From contig NZ_CP042412.1 of the NCBI RefSeq assembly GCF_007954505.1, positions 2,914,001 to 2,978,000 of the forward strand: DNA of 64,000 nucleotides. Reading direction: 5' to 3'. The stretch is from Microbacterium sp. CBA3102 (GTDB lineage Bacteria; Actinomycetota; Actinomycetes; Actinomycetales; Microbacteriaceae). Positions 26,614 through 41,741 of the stretch are shown one piece after another. Below the pieces are notes generated by a model. That model saw only the letters and a program-made list of their open reading frames with translations, did not search any database and was not told the DNA's origin. The position numbers and the translations under genes were made by a program. How positions within the stretch are numbered: position 1 is the first letter of the stretch; the number at the start of each line of letters is the position of its first letter.

Positions 26614-27330
26614 CTCGGCGAGGACAGCCAGCTCGGCGAGCACCCGGGGATGCGCGAGGATCCGGAAATGCCCCCCGGTGTCGAGGCGGACGTTCTTGGC
26701 ACCGACGAGTTCGCTGCCCTCCGGGATGTGCGGGTCGAATTCCGCGTAGATCGAGACGATCCGATCGTTCACCGACCGTCTCTGTGTGAGGCTCACGATT
26801 CCCGGGTCATCGGGGGCAAACTCCCGCAGCGTCCGCGAGAGCATCAAACGGGCATAGCTCGAACCGCCGAACGGTGTCGCGATCGCCAGCATCGAGCGCA
26901 CACGGCCGGCCGCCGGTCCCGTCATGACCAGCTTGCCCGCGAGCCCGCCCTTGCTGTGGGCGACCAGGATCACATCCGTGAGGTCATGGCGCTCCAGGAA
27001 GTCCCCGACGCTCTGCGCCATCTCCACCACCGGACGTCGATTGCGATGGAGGGTGTCGACGACCTGGACCGGATGGCCTCGCTCATGCATCGCCGCGACG
27101 AGCGGCTGCATGAACTTCCACGTCTCGTAGACGCCGGGAAGGACGACGATCCGTGCACCGCTCCCGGAGGTGAACGACGCAGGATCCGTGCGGTCGAACA
27201 TCGCGCGCAGCTGCCAGAACCCCGCGTACGCGTAGTCCGCGCACCACCACCCCGCCTTCCTCAGCGCGCCGATGACGTGCTCCTCAGAAGACGATGCGGA
27301 CCCATGAGGGAAAACTACCGGATCGCGCAT
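26605..27330 (-). CDS. Alpha/beta hydrolase, lipase-like
   Basis: The protein has about 241 residues from the ATG at 27330. The alpha/beta-hydrolase fold is supported by ARIVVLPGVYETWKFM, the nucleophile elbow ILVAHSKGGLAGK, FDPHIPEGS with the acid, and GGHFRIL with the His. It resembles triacylglycerol lipase/PGAP1-type proteins. The ATG at 27363 is also in frame, but its added residues are simply the pyk terminator stem read as codons, so I prefer 27330, which itself lies inside the arm of the hairpin. No clear Shine-Dalgarno is visible. Confidence 0.8.
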   Translation of the reverse strand: MRDPVVFPHGSASSSEEHVIGALRKAGWWCADYAYAGFWQLRAMFDRTDPASFTSGSGARIVVLPGVYETWKFMQPLVAAMHERGHPVQVVDTLHRNRRPVVEMAQSVGDFLERHDLTDVILVAHSKGGLAGKLVMTGPAAGRVRSMLAIATPFGGSSYARLMLSRTLREFAPDDPGIVSLTQRRSVNDRIVSIYAEFDPHIPEGSELVGAKNVRLDTGGHFRILAHPRVLAELAVLAEEP

Positions 27331-27371
27331 CGAGGGGGCGGAGCCGAAGCTCCGCCCCCTCAATGCGCGAT
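27322..27371 (-). terminator. Long pyk terminator hairpin
   Basis: The inverted repeat 27322-27345 pairs with 27348-27371, with one mismatch (27331/27362) in a roughly 23-bp stem and a very small loop (CGAA region). It begins two bases after the pyk stop. The distal arm overlaps the likely start codon of the hydrolase gene. No long U-tract follows. The size suggests strong termination, or an RNA structure that also hides the hydrolase start. Confidence 0.75.
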
Positions 27372-27372
27372 G

Positions 27373-28821
27373 TCAGACGCCGGCCTTGTAGATCGGTGCC
27401 GCGCCGCGGATCGCGTCGCCGACCTTGTGCACGCGCAGGTCGTTTGTCGATCCGACGATTCCGGGAGGGGAACCGGAGATCACGACGACCTTGTCCCCCT
27501 CTTGTGCGAGACCGTTGCCGAGCAGATACTCGTCCACCTGGTGATACATCAGGTCGGTGTGCTGGACCATGTCGACCAGGGTGGAGCGGATGCCCCAGGT
27601 CAGAGCCATGCGGCGACGGATTCCCGGCTCCGGGGTGAACGCGATCATCGGGATGCGCGAACGCAGACGCGACAGACGACGCGCGGAATCTCCGGACTGC
27701 GTGAACACGCAGAGGAACTTCGCCTCGACGAACTCCGCCACCTCGAGAGCAGCGAGCGTGATCGCGCCTCCCTGCGTGCGGGGCTTGGTCGTCAGCGGCA
27801 GGATGCGCTCCAAGCCGTGCTCTTCCGTGGAGGCGATGATCCGTGCCATGGTCTCGACGACCACGACCGGGTAGTCGCCGACACTGGTCTCACCGGAGAG
27901 CATGACGGCATCCGCACCGTCGAGGACGGCGTTCGCGACGTCCGAGGTCTCGGCACGCGTGGGAACCGGGCTGCTGATCATCGACTCGAGCATCTGCGTC
28001 GCGACGATCACCGGCTTGGCCATCCGGCGAGCGATCTCGACGGCGCGCTTCTGCACGATCGGCACGGCCTCGAGCGGAAGCTCGACGCCCAGGTCACCAC
28101 GGGCGACCATGATCGCATCGAACGCGTCGACGATCTCTTCCAGCGCATCGACGGCCTGCGGCTTCTCGACCTTGGCGATGACGGGAACCTTGACGCCCTC
28201 TTCCGCCATGATCTCGTGAACGCGGGTCACATCGGCGGCATTGCGCACGAACGACAGCGCGATCAGATCGGCGCCGATGCGCAGTCCCCAACGCAGGTCG
28301 TCTTCGTCCTTCTCGCTGAGAGCGGGGACGTTGACGGCGACACCGGGGAGGTTGATGCCCTTGTTGTTGGAGACGGCGCCGGCCACGATGACCTTGGTGG
28401 TCACCGTGACGCCGTCGGTCTCGACGACCTCGACGCGGACCTTGCCGTCGTCGATCAGCAGGAAGTCGCCCGGCTTGACGTCCTGCGGGAGACCCTTGAA
28501 GGTCGTTCCGCAGATCTCCTTGTTGCCGATGATGTCTTCGGTTGTGATCTTGAAGATGTCGCCCTTGGCGAGCTCGTACGGCCCGTCCTCGAACTTGCCG
28601 AGGCGGATTTTCGGCCCCTGCAGGTCGACGAGGATCGCGACGGCCCGGCCGGCATCCTCTGCGGCACGACGCACGTTCGCGTAGTTGTTCTCGTGGACCG
28701 AGTAGTCGCCGTGGCTGAGGTTCAGTCGCGCGACGTCCACCCCCGCATCGATCAGTGCGCGCACCGTCTCATACGTGGAAGTTGCGGGGCCCAAGGTGGC
28801 GACGATTTTCGCGCGTCTCAA
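27373..28821 (-). CDS. pyk: Pyruvate kinase
   Basis: The 482-residue enzyme makes pyruvate and ATP from phosphoenolpyruvate and ADP. Signature motifs are present: RRAKIVATLGPAT, RLNLSHGDY, the Lys-containing VPVIAKVEKPQAV, MVARGDLGVELP and the activator region near the C-terminus (PGIVGSTNDLRVHKVG). The start codon is TTG, with GGAG about nine bases upstream; this is rare among its neighbours and may limit translation. The gene follows gltD by 57 bases on the same strand and ends at a strong terminator. Confidence 0.96.
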   Translation of the reverse strand: MRRAKIVATLGPATSTYETVRALIDAGVDVARLNLSHGDYSVHENNYANVRRAAEDAGRAVAILVDLQGPKIRLGKFEDGPYELAKGDIFKITTEDIIGNKEICGTTFKGLPQDVKPGDFLLIDDGKVRVEVVETDGVTVTTKVIVAGAVSNNKGINLPGVAVNVPALSEKDEDDLRWGLRIGADLIALSFVRNAADVTRVHEIMAEEGVKVPVIAKVEKPQAVDALEEIVDAFDAIMVARGDLGVELPLEAVPIVQKRAVEIARRMAKPVIVATQMLESMISSPVPTRAETSDVANAVLDGADAVMLSGETSVGDYPVVVVETMARIIASTEEHGLERILPLTTKPRTQGGAITLAALEVAEFVEAKFLCVFTQSGDSARRLSRLRSRIPMIAFTPEPGIRRRMALTWGIRSTLVDMVQHTDLMYHQVDEYLLGNGLAQEGDKVVVISGSPPGIVGSTNDLRVHKVGDAIRGAAPIYKAGV

Positions 28822-28878
28822 CAGATACTCCAGGGTAGAAATGGGGGATGTAAATCAGGCGACGGTGCCGGCCTCAGC

Positions 28879-30337
28879 CTACGCGGGCTGGAGACCGATC
28901 GCGACATCACTCGGTCGCACCGGCTCGGGAAGCACGGTGGTGCCCATCAGGAAGCGATCGACGTTCGCGGCAGCGGCGCGACCCTCGGCGATAGCCCACA
29001 CGATGAGCGACTGACCGCGACCGGCGTCTCCGGCGACGAACACTCCGGGAACCGTCGACTCGTACGACGAGTCGCGGCGGAAGGCGCCACGGTCGGTGAC
29101 CTGCGGAAGCGTGTCTTCGGTGTACCCCTCCTGCTCGGGTCCGGTGAAGCCCATCGCGATCAGGACCAGATCCGCGGGGATCTCTCGCTCGGTGCCGCTC
29201 TTGGGGACGCGGTGGCCGTCGACGTACTCGGTCTCGGCCACGCGCAGCGCACGCACCTCACCGACGTCGTTTCCGAGGAACTCGACGGTGGACGCGAGGT
29301 ACACCCGCTCTCCGCCCTCCTCGTGGGCGGACGACACCTCGAAGATCGTCGGCATCATCGGCCACGGCTGGTGGTCCGGACGGACGTCGCCCGGCTGCAT
29401 GCCGATCGCCAGGTTGGTGACGCTGAGAGCGCCCTGACGGTGCGCGGTTCCGATGCAGTCCGCGCCAGTGTCTCCACCGCCGATGACGATGACGTGCTTG
29501 CCCTCCGCGCTGATCTGGTCGGTGACCTTGTCGCCCGCGACCGCGTGATTGGACTCGACGAGGTACTCCATGGCGAAGTGCACGCCGTCGAGGTCACGGC
29601 CGGGGATGGCGAGGTCACGCGGAACCGTGGACCCCGTCGCGATGACGACGGCGTCGTAGCGGGCACGCAGGTCGGGCCAGGAGATGTCCTTGCCGATCTC
29701 CACACCGGCACGGAAGCGCGTGCCCTCCTCCTGCATCTGGCGAAGGCGCGATTCGAGCTGCGTCTTCTCCATCTTGAAGTCCGGGATGCCGTAGCGCAGC
29801 AGGCCGCCGATGCGGTCGTCCCGCTCAAATACCGCGACCGTGTGCCCGGCGCGGGTGAGCTGCTGGGCGGCAGCGAGACCCGCGGGGCCCGATCCGACCA
29901 CGGCGACCGTCTTTCCCGTGAGGCGCTCGGGCGGCTCCGGCTCGACCCACCCCTTCGCGAAGGCCTCATCGATGATCGAGACCTCGATCTGCTTGATCGT
30001 GACCGCCGGCTGGTTGATGCCGAGCACGCACGAGCTCTCGCAGGGCGCGGGGCACAGCCGCCCCGTGAACTCCGGGAAGTTGTTCGTGGCGTGCAGGCGC
30101 TCGATCGCCGCGCGGCCCTCACCGCGCCAGGTGAGGTCGTTCCACTCGGGGATCAGGTTGCCGAGCGGGCATCCCTGATGACAGAACGGCACGCCGCAGT
30201 CCATGCAGCGTCCGGCTTGACGACGCAGGACCTGCTTGTCGCCCGGCTCGTAGACCTCTTTCCAGTCCATGATGCGCACAGGCACCGGACGTCGTGCGGG
30301 AAGTTCCCGCTCGGTCACCTTCAGAAAGCCTTTGGGG

Positions 30338-30345
<8 letters not shown>
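28879..30345 (-). CDS. gltD: Glutamate synthase, small (beta) subunit
   Basis: The 488-residue FAD/NADPH protein supplies electrons to GltB. The N-terminal iron-sulfur region has [17 protein letters not shown] and [12 protein letters not shown]. The FAD Rossmann motif is [15 protein letters not shown], and the NADPH motif [13 protein letters not shown]. The C-terminal [23 protein letters not shown] closes the FAD site. It overlaps the gltB stop by eight bases, so the two subunits are co-expressed. Confidence 0.96.
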
Positions 30346-34915
<4,570 letters not shown>

Positions 34916-35004
34916 CAGTTACCGTCCTCAGATCGTCGAGTGAAACCCGGGGACGACGTCGGCCCGCTCGTTCAGTGCAATGGTTCTCCCGCCACGAGGC
35001 GGCG

Positions 35005-36030
35005 TTATCGAGAGCCGTCCTCGCTCGTGGGAGCAGTGCTTGTGGCGGTGGCTCCTGCGGTGACTTCTTCGGTCGGAGGCTCGCTCACGTCTACGAAGTC
35101 AGAGGGATTGTTCTGCGATTGTACATCAGCGTCCGCGTCGGTCCGTTCGCGGCCCGGCTGATACGGCGAGGGCTCGAGACCGGGGTGGCGACGCGTCTGC
35201 ACGATGAGGATCGCGAGACCCACGAGGACGCCGATGATGGCCGCGAGGACGTTGCTGCGCAGCCCCAGGATGATCTCGCTCGGGTCGATGCGGATCGACT
35301 CCCAGACGATGCGTCCCGCGCTGTACCAGATGAGGTACATCGCGAACAGGCGACCCCACTGGAAGAAGAGCTTGCGACCGAGCCAGAGCAGGACGATGAC
35401 GCCCAGCCCGTTCCACAGCACCTCGTAGAGGAAGGTCGGGTGGAACAGCGTGCCCTCGGGAAGACCGGGAGGGAACGCGGAGTTCGTGGACTCGATCTCC
35501 AGCCCCCACGGCAGGTCGGTGGGGAGGCCGAAGAGTTCGTGGTTGAACCAGTTGCCGAAGCGTCCCATGGCCTGCGCCAGCAGCAGCCCCGGCGCCAGAG
35601 CGTCGGCGAACGTCCAGAAGCGGATGCCGGTCCAGCGGCAGCCGAGATACGCACCGATCGCGCCACCGATGAGCGCACCGAAGATCGCGATACCGCCCTC
35701 CCAGATGGCCCACACCGAGCCCGGTTGGAAGGGGTTCCAGGTGTTGATGCCCTCGCCGAAGTAGTCGTTCGGGTGGGTGAGGACGTGGAAGATCCGGGCG
35801 CCGATGATCGCCAGGGGCACCGCGAGGATCGAGATGTCGATCACGACCCACGGCTCCGCACCGCGCTTGGTGAGACGGTGGTTGGTCAGCAGCGTCGCGG
35901 CGATGATGCCCGCGATGATGCACAGCGCATAGAAGTGGATCCGTATGGGCCCGAGGTCGAAGTAGGACACCGGGGGGCTCGGGATGCTGGCGAGCACACC
36001 GGTGAAGGTGCTGTGGAGCGCGAGTGACAT
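35005..36030 (-). CDS. lgt: Prolipoprotein diacylglyceryl transferase
   Basis: The 341-residue enzyme adds diacylglycerol to the lipobox cysteine of prolipoproteins. It has about seven membrane helices and the signature GRFGNWFNHELFG (Arg/Asn/His), with an RIHFYALCIIAG start and GRIVWESIR near the end. A hydrophilic tail of about 60 residues rich in Asp, Thr and Pro follows, as in other actinobacteria. I chose the ATG at 36030 (MSLALHSTFTG), 10 bases after trpA. It pairs functionally with lnt at the other end of the window. Confidence 0.94.
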   Translation of the reverse strand: MSLALHSTFTGVLASIPSPPVSYFDLGPIRIHFYALCIIAGIIAATLLTNHRLTKRGAEPWVVIDISILAVPLAIIGARIFHVLTHPNDYFGEGINTWNPFQPGSVWAIWEGGIAIFGALIGGAIGAYLGCRWTGIRFWTFADALAPGLLLAQAMGRFGNWFNHELFGLPTDLPWGLEIESTNSAFPPGLPEGTLFHPTFLYEVLWNGLGVIVLLWLGRKLFFQWGRLFAMYLIWYSAGRIVWESIRIDPSEIILGLRSNVLAAIIGVLVGLAILIVQTRRHPGLEPSPYQPGRERTDADADVQSQNNPSDFVDVSEPPTEEVTAGATATSTAPTSEDGSR

Positions 36031-36040
36031 GAGTGCGATT

Positions 36041-36844
36041 CTAGTTCTCGTGATCGGGGCGCGCCGACGAGGTGCCGGCGGCCAGGTTGCGGGTGACCTC
36101 GGCGAGGGCGGGGACGCCGCCGTCGCGCAGGGCACGGACGAGGGCTGTGCCGACGATGGCACCGTCGGCGTACTCCGACACCCCGGCGATCTGCTCGGCC
36201 GTGGAGATGCCGATGCCCACGCACGCGCGTCGGGCGCCGTGCGCGCGCAGACGTCCGACGAGGGTGCGTGCGGCGCGGTCGAGTTCGGCGCGTTCGCCCG
36301 TGATACCCATCGTCGAGACGGTGTACACGAACCCGGTGGACGACTTCACGACGAGGTCGAGCCGCTCGTCGGAGGAGGTGGGCGCAGCCAGGAACACGCG
36401 GTCGAGGCCCGTCCGCTCGCTCGCGGCGATCCACTCCCCCGCGGCATCGGGCGTGATGTCGGGCGTGATGAGTCCGGCGCCGCCCGCGGCGAGCAGGTCA
36501 TCCGCATAGCGGTCGACGCCGTACTGCATGACCGGGTTCCAGTACGTCATGACGAGGACCGGCACATCGGTCGCAGCCGTGATGGCGCGGATCGCCGTGA
36601 AGAGGTCGGCCATCCGGAAGCCCGCGGCCAGAGCCGTGGTGGTCGCCTCCTGGATGATCGCGCCGTCCATCACCGGGTCGCTGTACGGCGGCCCCAGCTC
36701 GATGATGTCGACACCGTTCTCGGCGAGGGCGATGGCCGCCTGGATGCTCGTCTCGAGGTCGGGGAATCCGACGGGCAGGTAGCCGACGAACGCGCTGCGG
36801 CCGGCGTCGTGGGCGCGCTGGATCGCCTGTTCGACTCGGCTCAT
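36041..36844 (-). CDS. trpA: Tryptophan synthase alpha chain
   Basis: The 267-residue TIM-barrel protein splits indole-3-glycerol phosphate. [15 protein letters not shown] and the catalytic Glu and Asp in [15 protein letters not shown] are present, as is the phosphate-binding [12 protein letters not shown]. The ATG at 36844 overlaps the trpB stop by four bases (ATGA), so translation is coupled and the alpha/beta complex is made in balance. Confidence 0.96.
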   Translation of the reverse strand: MSRVEQAIQRAHDAGRSAFVGYLPVGFPDLETSIQAAIALAENGVDIIELGPPYSDPVMDGAIIQEATTTALAAGFRMADLFTAIRAITAATDVPVLVMTYWNPVMQYGVDRYADDLLAAGGAGLITPDITPDAAGEWIAASERTGLDRVFLAAPTSSDERLDLVVKSSTGFVYTVSTMGITGERAELDRAARTLVGRLRAHGARRACVGIGISTAEQIAGVSEYADGAIVGTALVRALRDGGVPALAEVTRNLAAGTSSARPDHEN

Positions 36845-38112
36845 AGCTGGGGCTCCCCCTTCGATGCGAGCTCTTCCTCGGCGCTCTCCTCCGCGACTTC
36901 GTGGGCCAGAGCGGCCTGGTCGTAGAGCTCGAAGTAGCGGGCTGCGGTGTCCATGTCCTTGTCGCCACGACCCGAGAGACACACGGCGATGAGTCCGTCG
37001 GGACCGAGCTCGCGCCCGACGCGCAGCGCACCGGCGAGGGCATGGGCCGATTCGATGGCGGGGATGATCCCCTCCGTCCGACTCAGCAGACGCAGAGCCT
37101 GCATGGCTTCGTCGTCGGTCGCCGGGATGTACTCCGCGCGGCCGATGTCCGCGAGCCAGGCGTGCTCCGGGCCGACACCGGGATAGTCGAGCCCTGCGGA
37201 GATCGAGTGCGACTCGATCGTCTGGCCGTCCTCATCCTGGAGCACGTAGGTCTTGGCGCCGTGCAGCACACCGGGCCGCCCACGCTCGATCGATGCCGCG
37301 TGCTTCTCGGTGTCGACGCCGTCACCCGCCGCCTCCACGCCGTAGAGGGCGACGCCCTCATCGTCGAGGAACGCATCGAACATGCCGATCGCATTCGACC
37401 CGCCGCCCACGCACGCGAGGACCGCATCGGGGAGCCGTCCGACCTCGTCGAGGAGTTGCGCACGCGCCTCCTCGCCGATGATCTTCTGGAAGTCGCGGAC
37501 CATCGCCGGGAAGGGGTGCGGTCCTGCGGCGGTGCCGAAGATGTAGTTGGTGGTCTCGACCGACGCCACCCAGTCGCGGTAGGCATCGTTGATCGCGTCC
37601 TTGAGCGTGCGGGAACCGGACGTCACCGGAACGACCTCCGCACCGAGCAGGCGCATGCGGGCCACGTTGAGCGCTTGACGCTCGGTGTCGACCTCACCCA
37701 TGTAGATCGTGCAGTCCAAGCCGAACAGCGCCGCAGCGGTGGCGGTCGCGACGCCGTGCTGTCCAGCGCCCGTCTCGGCGATCACACGGGTCTTGCCGAG
37801 CCGCTTGGTCAGCAGCGCCTGTCCGAGGACGTTGTTGATCTTGTGCGAACCCGTGTGGTTGAGGTCTTCCCGCTTGAGGAAGACGCGTGCCCCACCGGCG
37901 TGCTCGGCGAACCGCGGCACCTCGGTGATCGCGGACGGCCTCCCGGCGTACGAGCTCAGCAGGTGCGCGAGCTCAGCCCGGAAATCCGGGTCGATGATCG
38001 CCGCCTCGTACGCCACGGTCAACTCGTCGATCGCGGCGATGAGCGACTCGGGCATGTAGCGCCCGCCGAATTCGCCGAAGAAGGGACCGTGCTGGTCGCG
38101 CAGGCTCATCAT
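36841..38112 (-). CDS. trpB: Tryptophan synthase beta chain
   Basis: The 423-residue PLP enzyme joins indole and serine. The PLP lysine is in [11 protein letters not shown], and the phosphate-binding loop is [19 protein letters not shown] is the usual N-terminus. Start ATG at 38112 overlaps the trpC stop by four bases. A 20-residue acidic tail extends the usual C-terminus. Confidence 0.97.
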   Translation of the reverse strand: MMSLRDQHGPFFGEFGGRYMPESLIAAIDELTVAYEAAIIDPDFRAELAHLLSSYAGRPSAITEVPRFAEHAGGARVFLKREDLNHTGSHKINNVLGQALLTKRLGKTRVIAETGAGQHGVATATAAALFGLDCTIYMGEVDTERQALNVARMRLLGAEVVPVTSGSRTLKDAINDAYRDWVASVETTNYIFGTAAGPHPFPAMVRDFQKIIGEEARAQLLDEVGRLPDAVLACVGGGSNAIGMFDAFLDDEGVALYGVEAAGDGVDTEKHAASIERGRPGVLHGAKTYVLQDEDGQTIESHSISAGLDYPGVGPEHAWLADIGRAEYIPATDDEAMQALRLLSRTEGIIPAIESAHALAGALRVGRELGPDGLIAVCLSGRGDKDMDTAARYFELYDQAALAHEVAEESAEEELASKGEPQL

Positions 38113-38882
38113 GCCTCCAGGAAACGCGTGAGAGTGGCGACGGGGTCGCCGGTGACGAGAGCCTCGCCGATCAGGACGACGTCGGCGCCGGCGGAGCGGT
38201 AGTGCGCGACGTCTTCGGGGGTGAGCACTGCGGACTCCGCGATCTTCACCGCGGTGTCCGGGATCCGATCCACCAGGCGACCGAACAGGTCGCGGTCGAG
38301 TTCGAGTGTCTTCAGATCACGCGCGTTCACACCGATCAGCGGAGAACCGAGGTCGATGGCGGCTTCGAGCTCCTCGGCCGAATGCGTCTCGACGAGGGGG
38401 GTCATGCCGAGTTCGGTGATGAACCCGAAGAGGTCGCGAAGCACTTCGGCGTCGAGACCGGCGACGATGAGGAGGACGAGATCGGCGCCCGCGGCACGGG
38501 CCTCGAGGACCTGGTAGCGGGTGGCGATGAAGTCCTTGCGCAGCACCGGCAGCGAGACCCTGGCGGTGACCGCCTCGAGGTCGGCGAGGCTCCCCCCGAA
38601 TCGACGTTCCTCGGTCAGCACGCTGATCGCCGAGGCGCCTCCCTCTTCGTAGAGAGATGCCTGGAGCGCCGGGTCGGGGATCTCCGCGAGAGCGCCGCGC
38701 GAGGGGCTCGCGCGCTTGACCTCGGCGATGATCTTCACACGATCGGCCGGCGCGAGGAACGCCAGCGCGTCCTTCGCGGCGGGACGCGCGAGCGCATCGC
38801 GCTCCACGGCGGCCAACGGGCGCGATGAGGCGCGACGCTCAGCGTCTGCGACAGCGCCGGCCGTCAGGTCGGCGAGGACCAT
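38109..38882 (-). CDS. trpC: Indole-3-glycerol phosphate synthase
   Basis: The 257-residue TIM-barrel protein makes indole-3-glycerol phosphate. Motifs include [13 protein letters not shown] (catalytic Lys), [20 protein letters not shown] and [13 protein letters not shown]. The start ATG at 38882 overlaps the stop of the HGxxPAAW gene by one base (TAATG). A longer frame upstream is not supported. It is the stand-alone TrpC form, without a fused TrpF. Confidence 0.96.
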   Translation of the reverse strand: MVLADLTAGAVADAERRASSRPLAAVERDALARPAAKDALAFLAPADRVKIIAEVKRASPSRGALAEIPDPALQASLYEEGGASAISVLTEERRFGGSLADLEAVTARVSLPVLRKDFIATRYQVLEARAAGADLVLLIVAGLDAEVLRDLFGFITELGMTPLVETHSAEELEAAIDLGSPLIGVNARDLKTLELDRDLFGRLVDRIPDTAVKIAESAVLTPEDVAHYRSAGADVVLIGEALVTGDPVATLTRFLEA

Positions 38883-39112
38883 TAGTGCGCCTTCGGAGCG
38901 TACTTCGGACCCTTCACGCCATAGCCGGCCTTGGCCAGCACCCAGCCCATGATCGCGCCGATGGGAACGAGAGCGATCGAGATCATCACGAGGACCGGCT
39001 GCTCGAAGCAGAACGCGACAGTGGCGGCGGCGACGCCGACCAGCATGATGACGACGGCGGTCCAGGCGGCAGGCGAATGTCCGTGGCCGGGATCGGCGAT
39101 CGGGTTGGTCAT
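38882..39112 (-). CDS. HGxxPAAW (DUF6704) small membrane protein
   Basis: The 76-residue protein has GHGHSPAAWTAV, the hallmark of this actinobacterial family, followed by two hydrophobic helices (residues about 17-60) and a basic tail. Its function is unknown. It is habitually coded between the Trp-associated membrane protein and trpC, as here. The ATG is preceded by a GGAGGAG-like Shine-Dalgarno. Confidence 0.88.
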   Translation of the reverse strand: MTNPIADPGHGHSPAAWTAVVIMLVGVAAATVAFCFEQPVLVMISIALVPIGAIMGWVLAKAGYGVKGPKYAPKAH

Positions 39113-39159
39113 GTTCTCCTCCGGGGGACGACGTGCAGTTCGGAATCAGTCTATCGGGG

Positions 39160-39747
39160 TCAACGAGTCGGATCGGTCCCGCGGGACAGCTCGTCCCACG
39201 AATCGACGGCATCCACAGGCCCATCGTGGGCGACGTCGACGCGATCGGTGCGGTACCGCCGTCCGCCCGTCTTCCATCCGCGCCAGGTCACGAGGACGAC
39301 GACGGACGCGACCAGCAGGATCGCCCAGCCGACCAGCGCGATGTACGGCCACGCGGAAGGCACGATGCTCGAGACCGTCTCGTGGACCGCCGCGCCACCG
39401 GCCAGACCCGTCACCTCGGTCACGGTGGCGGCGACGGCGCCGAACGGCTCGGTGAGCAGGAGCTGGAGCGTCGACCAGCCGAGGAACAGTGCTGTCACGG
39501 CCGCCAGCACTCCGAAGACGAAGCGGACCGCCTTGCCGGCGATCGAGAGCGCCGCACCGAGGGCGAGAACCGCAAGGCTGAGCGGGGCGAGGAGAACGAG
39601 GGCGGACGCGCCGGGCACGAGGATCGCTTCTCCCGCATCCGCGCGCTCGACCGTGAACCAGGTCTGGGTCGAGGAGATGATGCCGATCGCGCCGGCGAGC
39701 AGGAAGCCGGACACCGAGATCGAGCGACCGCGCTTCGCGAGTGTCAC
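39160..39747 (-). CDS. Trp biosynthesis-associated membrane protein
   Basis: The 195-residue protein starts [15 protein letters not shown]. It has four hydrophobic helices with STQTWFTVE in the first loop and a polar C-terminus. It matches the family of proteins placed in actinobacterial trp operons, whose role is unknown. GTG start overlaps the hisI stop by four bases. trpE, usually found between hisI and this gene, is absent. Confidence 0.84.
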   Translation of the reverse strand: MTLAKRGRSISVSGFLLAGAIGIISSTQTWFTVERADAGEAILVPGASALVLLAPLSLAVLALGAALSIAGKAVRFVFGVLAAVTALFLGWSTLQLLLTEPFGAVAATVTEVTGLAGGAAVHETVSSIVPSAWPYIALVGWAILLVASVVVLVTWRGWKTGGRRYRTDRVDVAHDGPVDAVDSWDELSRGTDPTR

Positions 39748-40103
39748 GACTGCTCCTCCCCCACCACGGCGCCGAGATCGGTCGTGTCGAAACAGGTACG
39801 GGTACCCGTGTGGCAGGCCGGACCGTGCTGCGCCACGAGGAGCAGGATGGCGTCCCCGTCGCAGTCGAGCCGCGCTTCGCGCACGACCTGGATGTGACCC
39901 GAGGTGTCGCCCTTCCGCCAGTACTCCTGACGTGAACGCGACCAGTACGTGGCGCGGCCGGAGGTCAGGGTGCGTCGCAGGGCCTCCGCGTCGACCCACG
40001 CGAGCATGAGGACCTCTCGCGTGTCCCACTGCTGCACGATCACCGGGGCGAGACCGTCCGGATTGAAGTCGACCTGCGCGATGCGCTCGTCCACGGTGGT
40101 CAT
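39744..40103 (-). CDS. hisI: Phosphoribosyl-AMP cyclohydrolase
   Basis: The 119-residue protein opens the purine ring in histidine synthesis. [15 protein letters not shown], the metal-binding [11 protein letters not shown] with its Asp residues, and HTGTRTCF with the zinc cysteine are present. It is the separate HisI form, not fused to HisE, which is coded two genes upstream. Its start overlaps the hisF stop by four bases. Confidence 0.95.
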   Translation of the reverse strand: MTTVDERIAQVDFNPDGLAPVIVQQWDTREVLMLAWVDAEALRRTLTSGRATYWSRSRQEYWRKGDTSGHIQVVREARLDCDGDAILLLVAQHGPACHTGTRTCFDTTDLGAVVGEEQS

Positions 40104-40861
40104 CTGATCACCACTCCCTCTGCGCGGAGCGCATCCTTGACGTCGCCGACCGTGAGCGCGCCGGTGTGGAACACGCTCGCCGCCAGGACCGCGTCGGCTC
40201 CCGCTTTAATGGCCGGAGCGAAGTCGGCGGCCTTCCCCGCACCGCCCGAGGCGATCACGGGCACCGACGCGACCTCACGCATCAGGCGCACCAGCTCGAG
40301 ATCGAAACCGTCTCGCGTGCCGTCGGCGTCGATGGAGTTCACGAGGAGCTCCCCGGCTCCTCGATCGACGGCTTCACGAGCCCAGTCGAGTGCATCGAGC
40401 GTCGTCTCCGTGCGACCGCCGTGCGTCGTGACGACGAACCCGGAGGACGTGGTGGGGGCGCGCTTCACGTCGAGGGACAGGACGAGCACCTGGGCGCCGA
40501 AGCGGTCCGCGATCTCTCCGATGAGGTCTGGGCGCGAGATCGCGGCGGAGTTCACGCCCACCTTGTCGGCACCGACCGAGAGCAGTCGGGCCACGTCTTC
40601 CACGGTGCGCACTCCCCCGCCCACGGTCAACGGCACGAAGACCTGCTCGGCGGTGCGCTGCACCACGTCGTAAGTGGTCGCCCGGGCGTCGACCGTCGCG
40701 GTCACATCGAGGAAGGTGACCTCGTCAGCACCCTGTGCCGCATAGTGCCGTGCCAGCTCGACAGGGTCACCCATGTCCCGCAGGTTCTCGAAGTTGACGC
40801 CCTTGACGACGCGACCGGCGGCGACGTCGAGGCACGGGATGACACGACTGGCGAGAGTCAT
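40100..40861 (-). CDS. hisF: Imidazole glycerol phosphate synthase subunit HisF
   Basis: The 253-residue TIM barrel is the cyclase subunit of IGP synthase. Catalytic Asp in [14 protein letters not shown] and Asp in [11 protein letters not shown] are visible; [10 protein letters not shown] and [11 protein letters not shown] bind phosphate. The ATG at 40861 is one base inside the hisG stop (TGATG). Its partner hisH is not in the window. Confidence 0.96.
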   Translation of the reverse strand: MTLASRVIPCLDVAAGRVVKGVNFENLRDMGDPVELARHYAAQGADEVTFLDVTATVDARATTYDVVQRTAEQVFVPLTVGGGVRTVEDVARLLSVGADKVGVNSAAISRPDLIGEIADRFGAQVLVLSLDVKRAPTTSSGFVVTTHGGRTETTLDALDWAREAVDRGAGELLVNSIDADGTRDGFDLELVRLMREVASVPVIASGGAGKAADFAPAIKAGADAVLAASVFHTGALTVGDVKDALRAEGVVIR

Positions 40862-41703
40862 CACAGCCTCGCGTTGTGGATGGCCGTCACCAGGATCGCG
40901 CGCGCGCCCAGGGCGTAGAGCGCATCCATGACGGGGTTGACGCGCGAGCGCGCGACCATGACGCGCACGGCCACCCACTCGGGGTCGCGGAGCGGGGAGA
41001 CGGTCGGCGACTCCACGCCTCCGGCGATCTTCACAGCGTCGTCGAGGAGCGCGACCGGGAGGTCGTAGTCGATCATCACGAACCGTCGTGCGACCATCAC
41101 GCCACGCAGGCGGCGGAGCAGCGTCTCCGCACCGTCCGCATCGACCGGCCCGGCGATGAGCACCGCCTCCGACTCCAGGATGACGGGGCCGAACACATCG
41201 AGACCCGCCTGACGCAGTGTGGTCCCGGTCTCGACGACGTCGGCGACCGCATCGGCGACCCCGAGTCGGACCGCGGACTCGACCGCGCCGTCGAGGGGTA
41301 CCAGGTCGACCGCGATGTCGCGCTCGTCGAGGAACGCATCCACCAGGCCCGGGTAGGAGGTAGCGACGCGCAGCCCGTCGAGCTCCGACACGTCGGTGTA
41401 ACGCCCCGTCGGTGCAGCGAAGCGGAATGTGGAGCCGGCGAACCCGAGCGCCTCGATCTCGCGCGCGCCGGGCATCCGCGCGTCGAGCAGGAGGTCGCGT
41501 CCGGTGATGCCGACGTCGATGGCGCCGGAGCCGACGTAGGTCGCGATGTCCTTGGGACGGAGGAAGAAGAACTCGACGTCGTTCTCGGCGTCGACGACAT
41601 GGAGGGTCTTGGGATCACGACGCCCGGCGTAGCCCGCTTCGGCGAGCATCTCGGCGGCGGTCTCGGAGAGGGAGCCCTTGTTGGGAACAGCGATGCGCAG
41701 CAT
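40861..41703 (-). CDS. hisG: ATP phosphoribosyltransferase, long form
   Basis: The 280-residue enzyme performs the first, feedback-controlled step of histidine synthesis. [14 protein letters not shown], the VGITGRDLL motif and [13 protein letters not shown] (PRPP loop) are present. The length and the C-terminal [19 protein letters not shown] segment show the long form with the ACT-like histidine-binding domain. It lies 38 bases after hisE. Confidence 0.96.
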   Translation of the reverse strand: MLRIAVPNKGSLSETAAEMLAEAGYAGRRDPKTLHVVDAENDVEFFFLRPKDIATYVGSGAIDVGITGRDLLLDARMPGAREIEALGFAGSTFRFAAPTGRYTDVSELDGLRVATSYPGLVDAFLDERDIAVDLVPLDGAVESAVRLGVADAVADVVETGTTLRQAGLDVFGPVILESEAVLIAGPVDADGAETLLRRLRGVMVARRFVMIDYDLPVALLDDAVKIAGGVESPTVSPLRDPEWVAVRVMVARSRVNPVMDALYALGARAILVTAIHNARL

Positions 41704-41741
41704 GGATGGCTTTCAGTTCGAGGAGGTCGGAACGGAGCGCA

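Noticed and set aside
34989..35002. Hairpin CCGCC-ACGA-GGCGG between lgt and gltB as a terminator
   Set aside because: The stem is only five bases and no U-tract follows on the minus strand; not enough to call.
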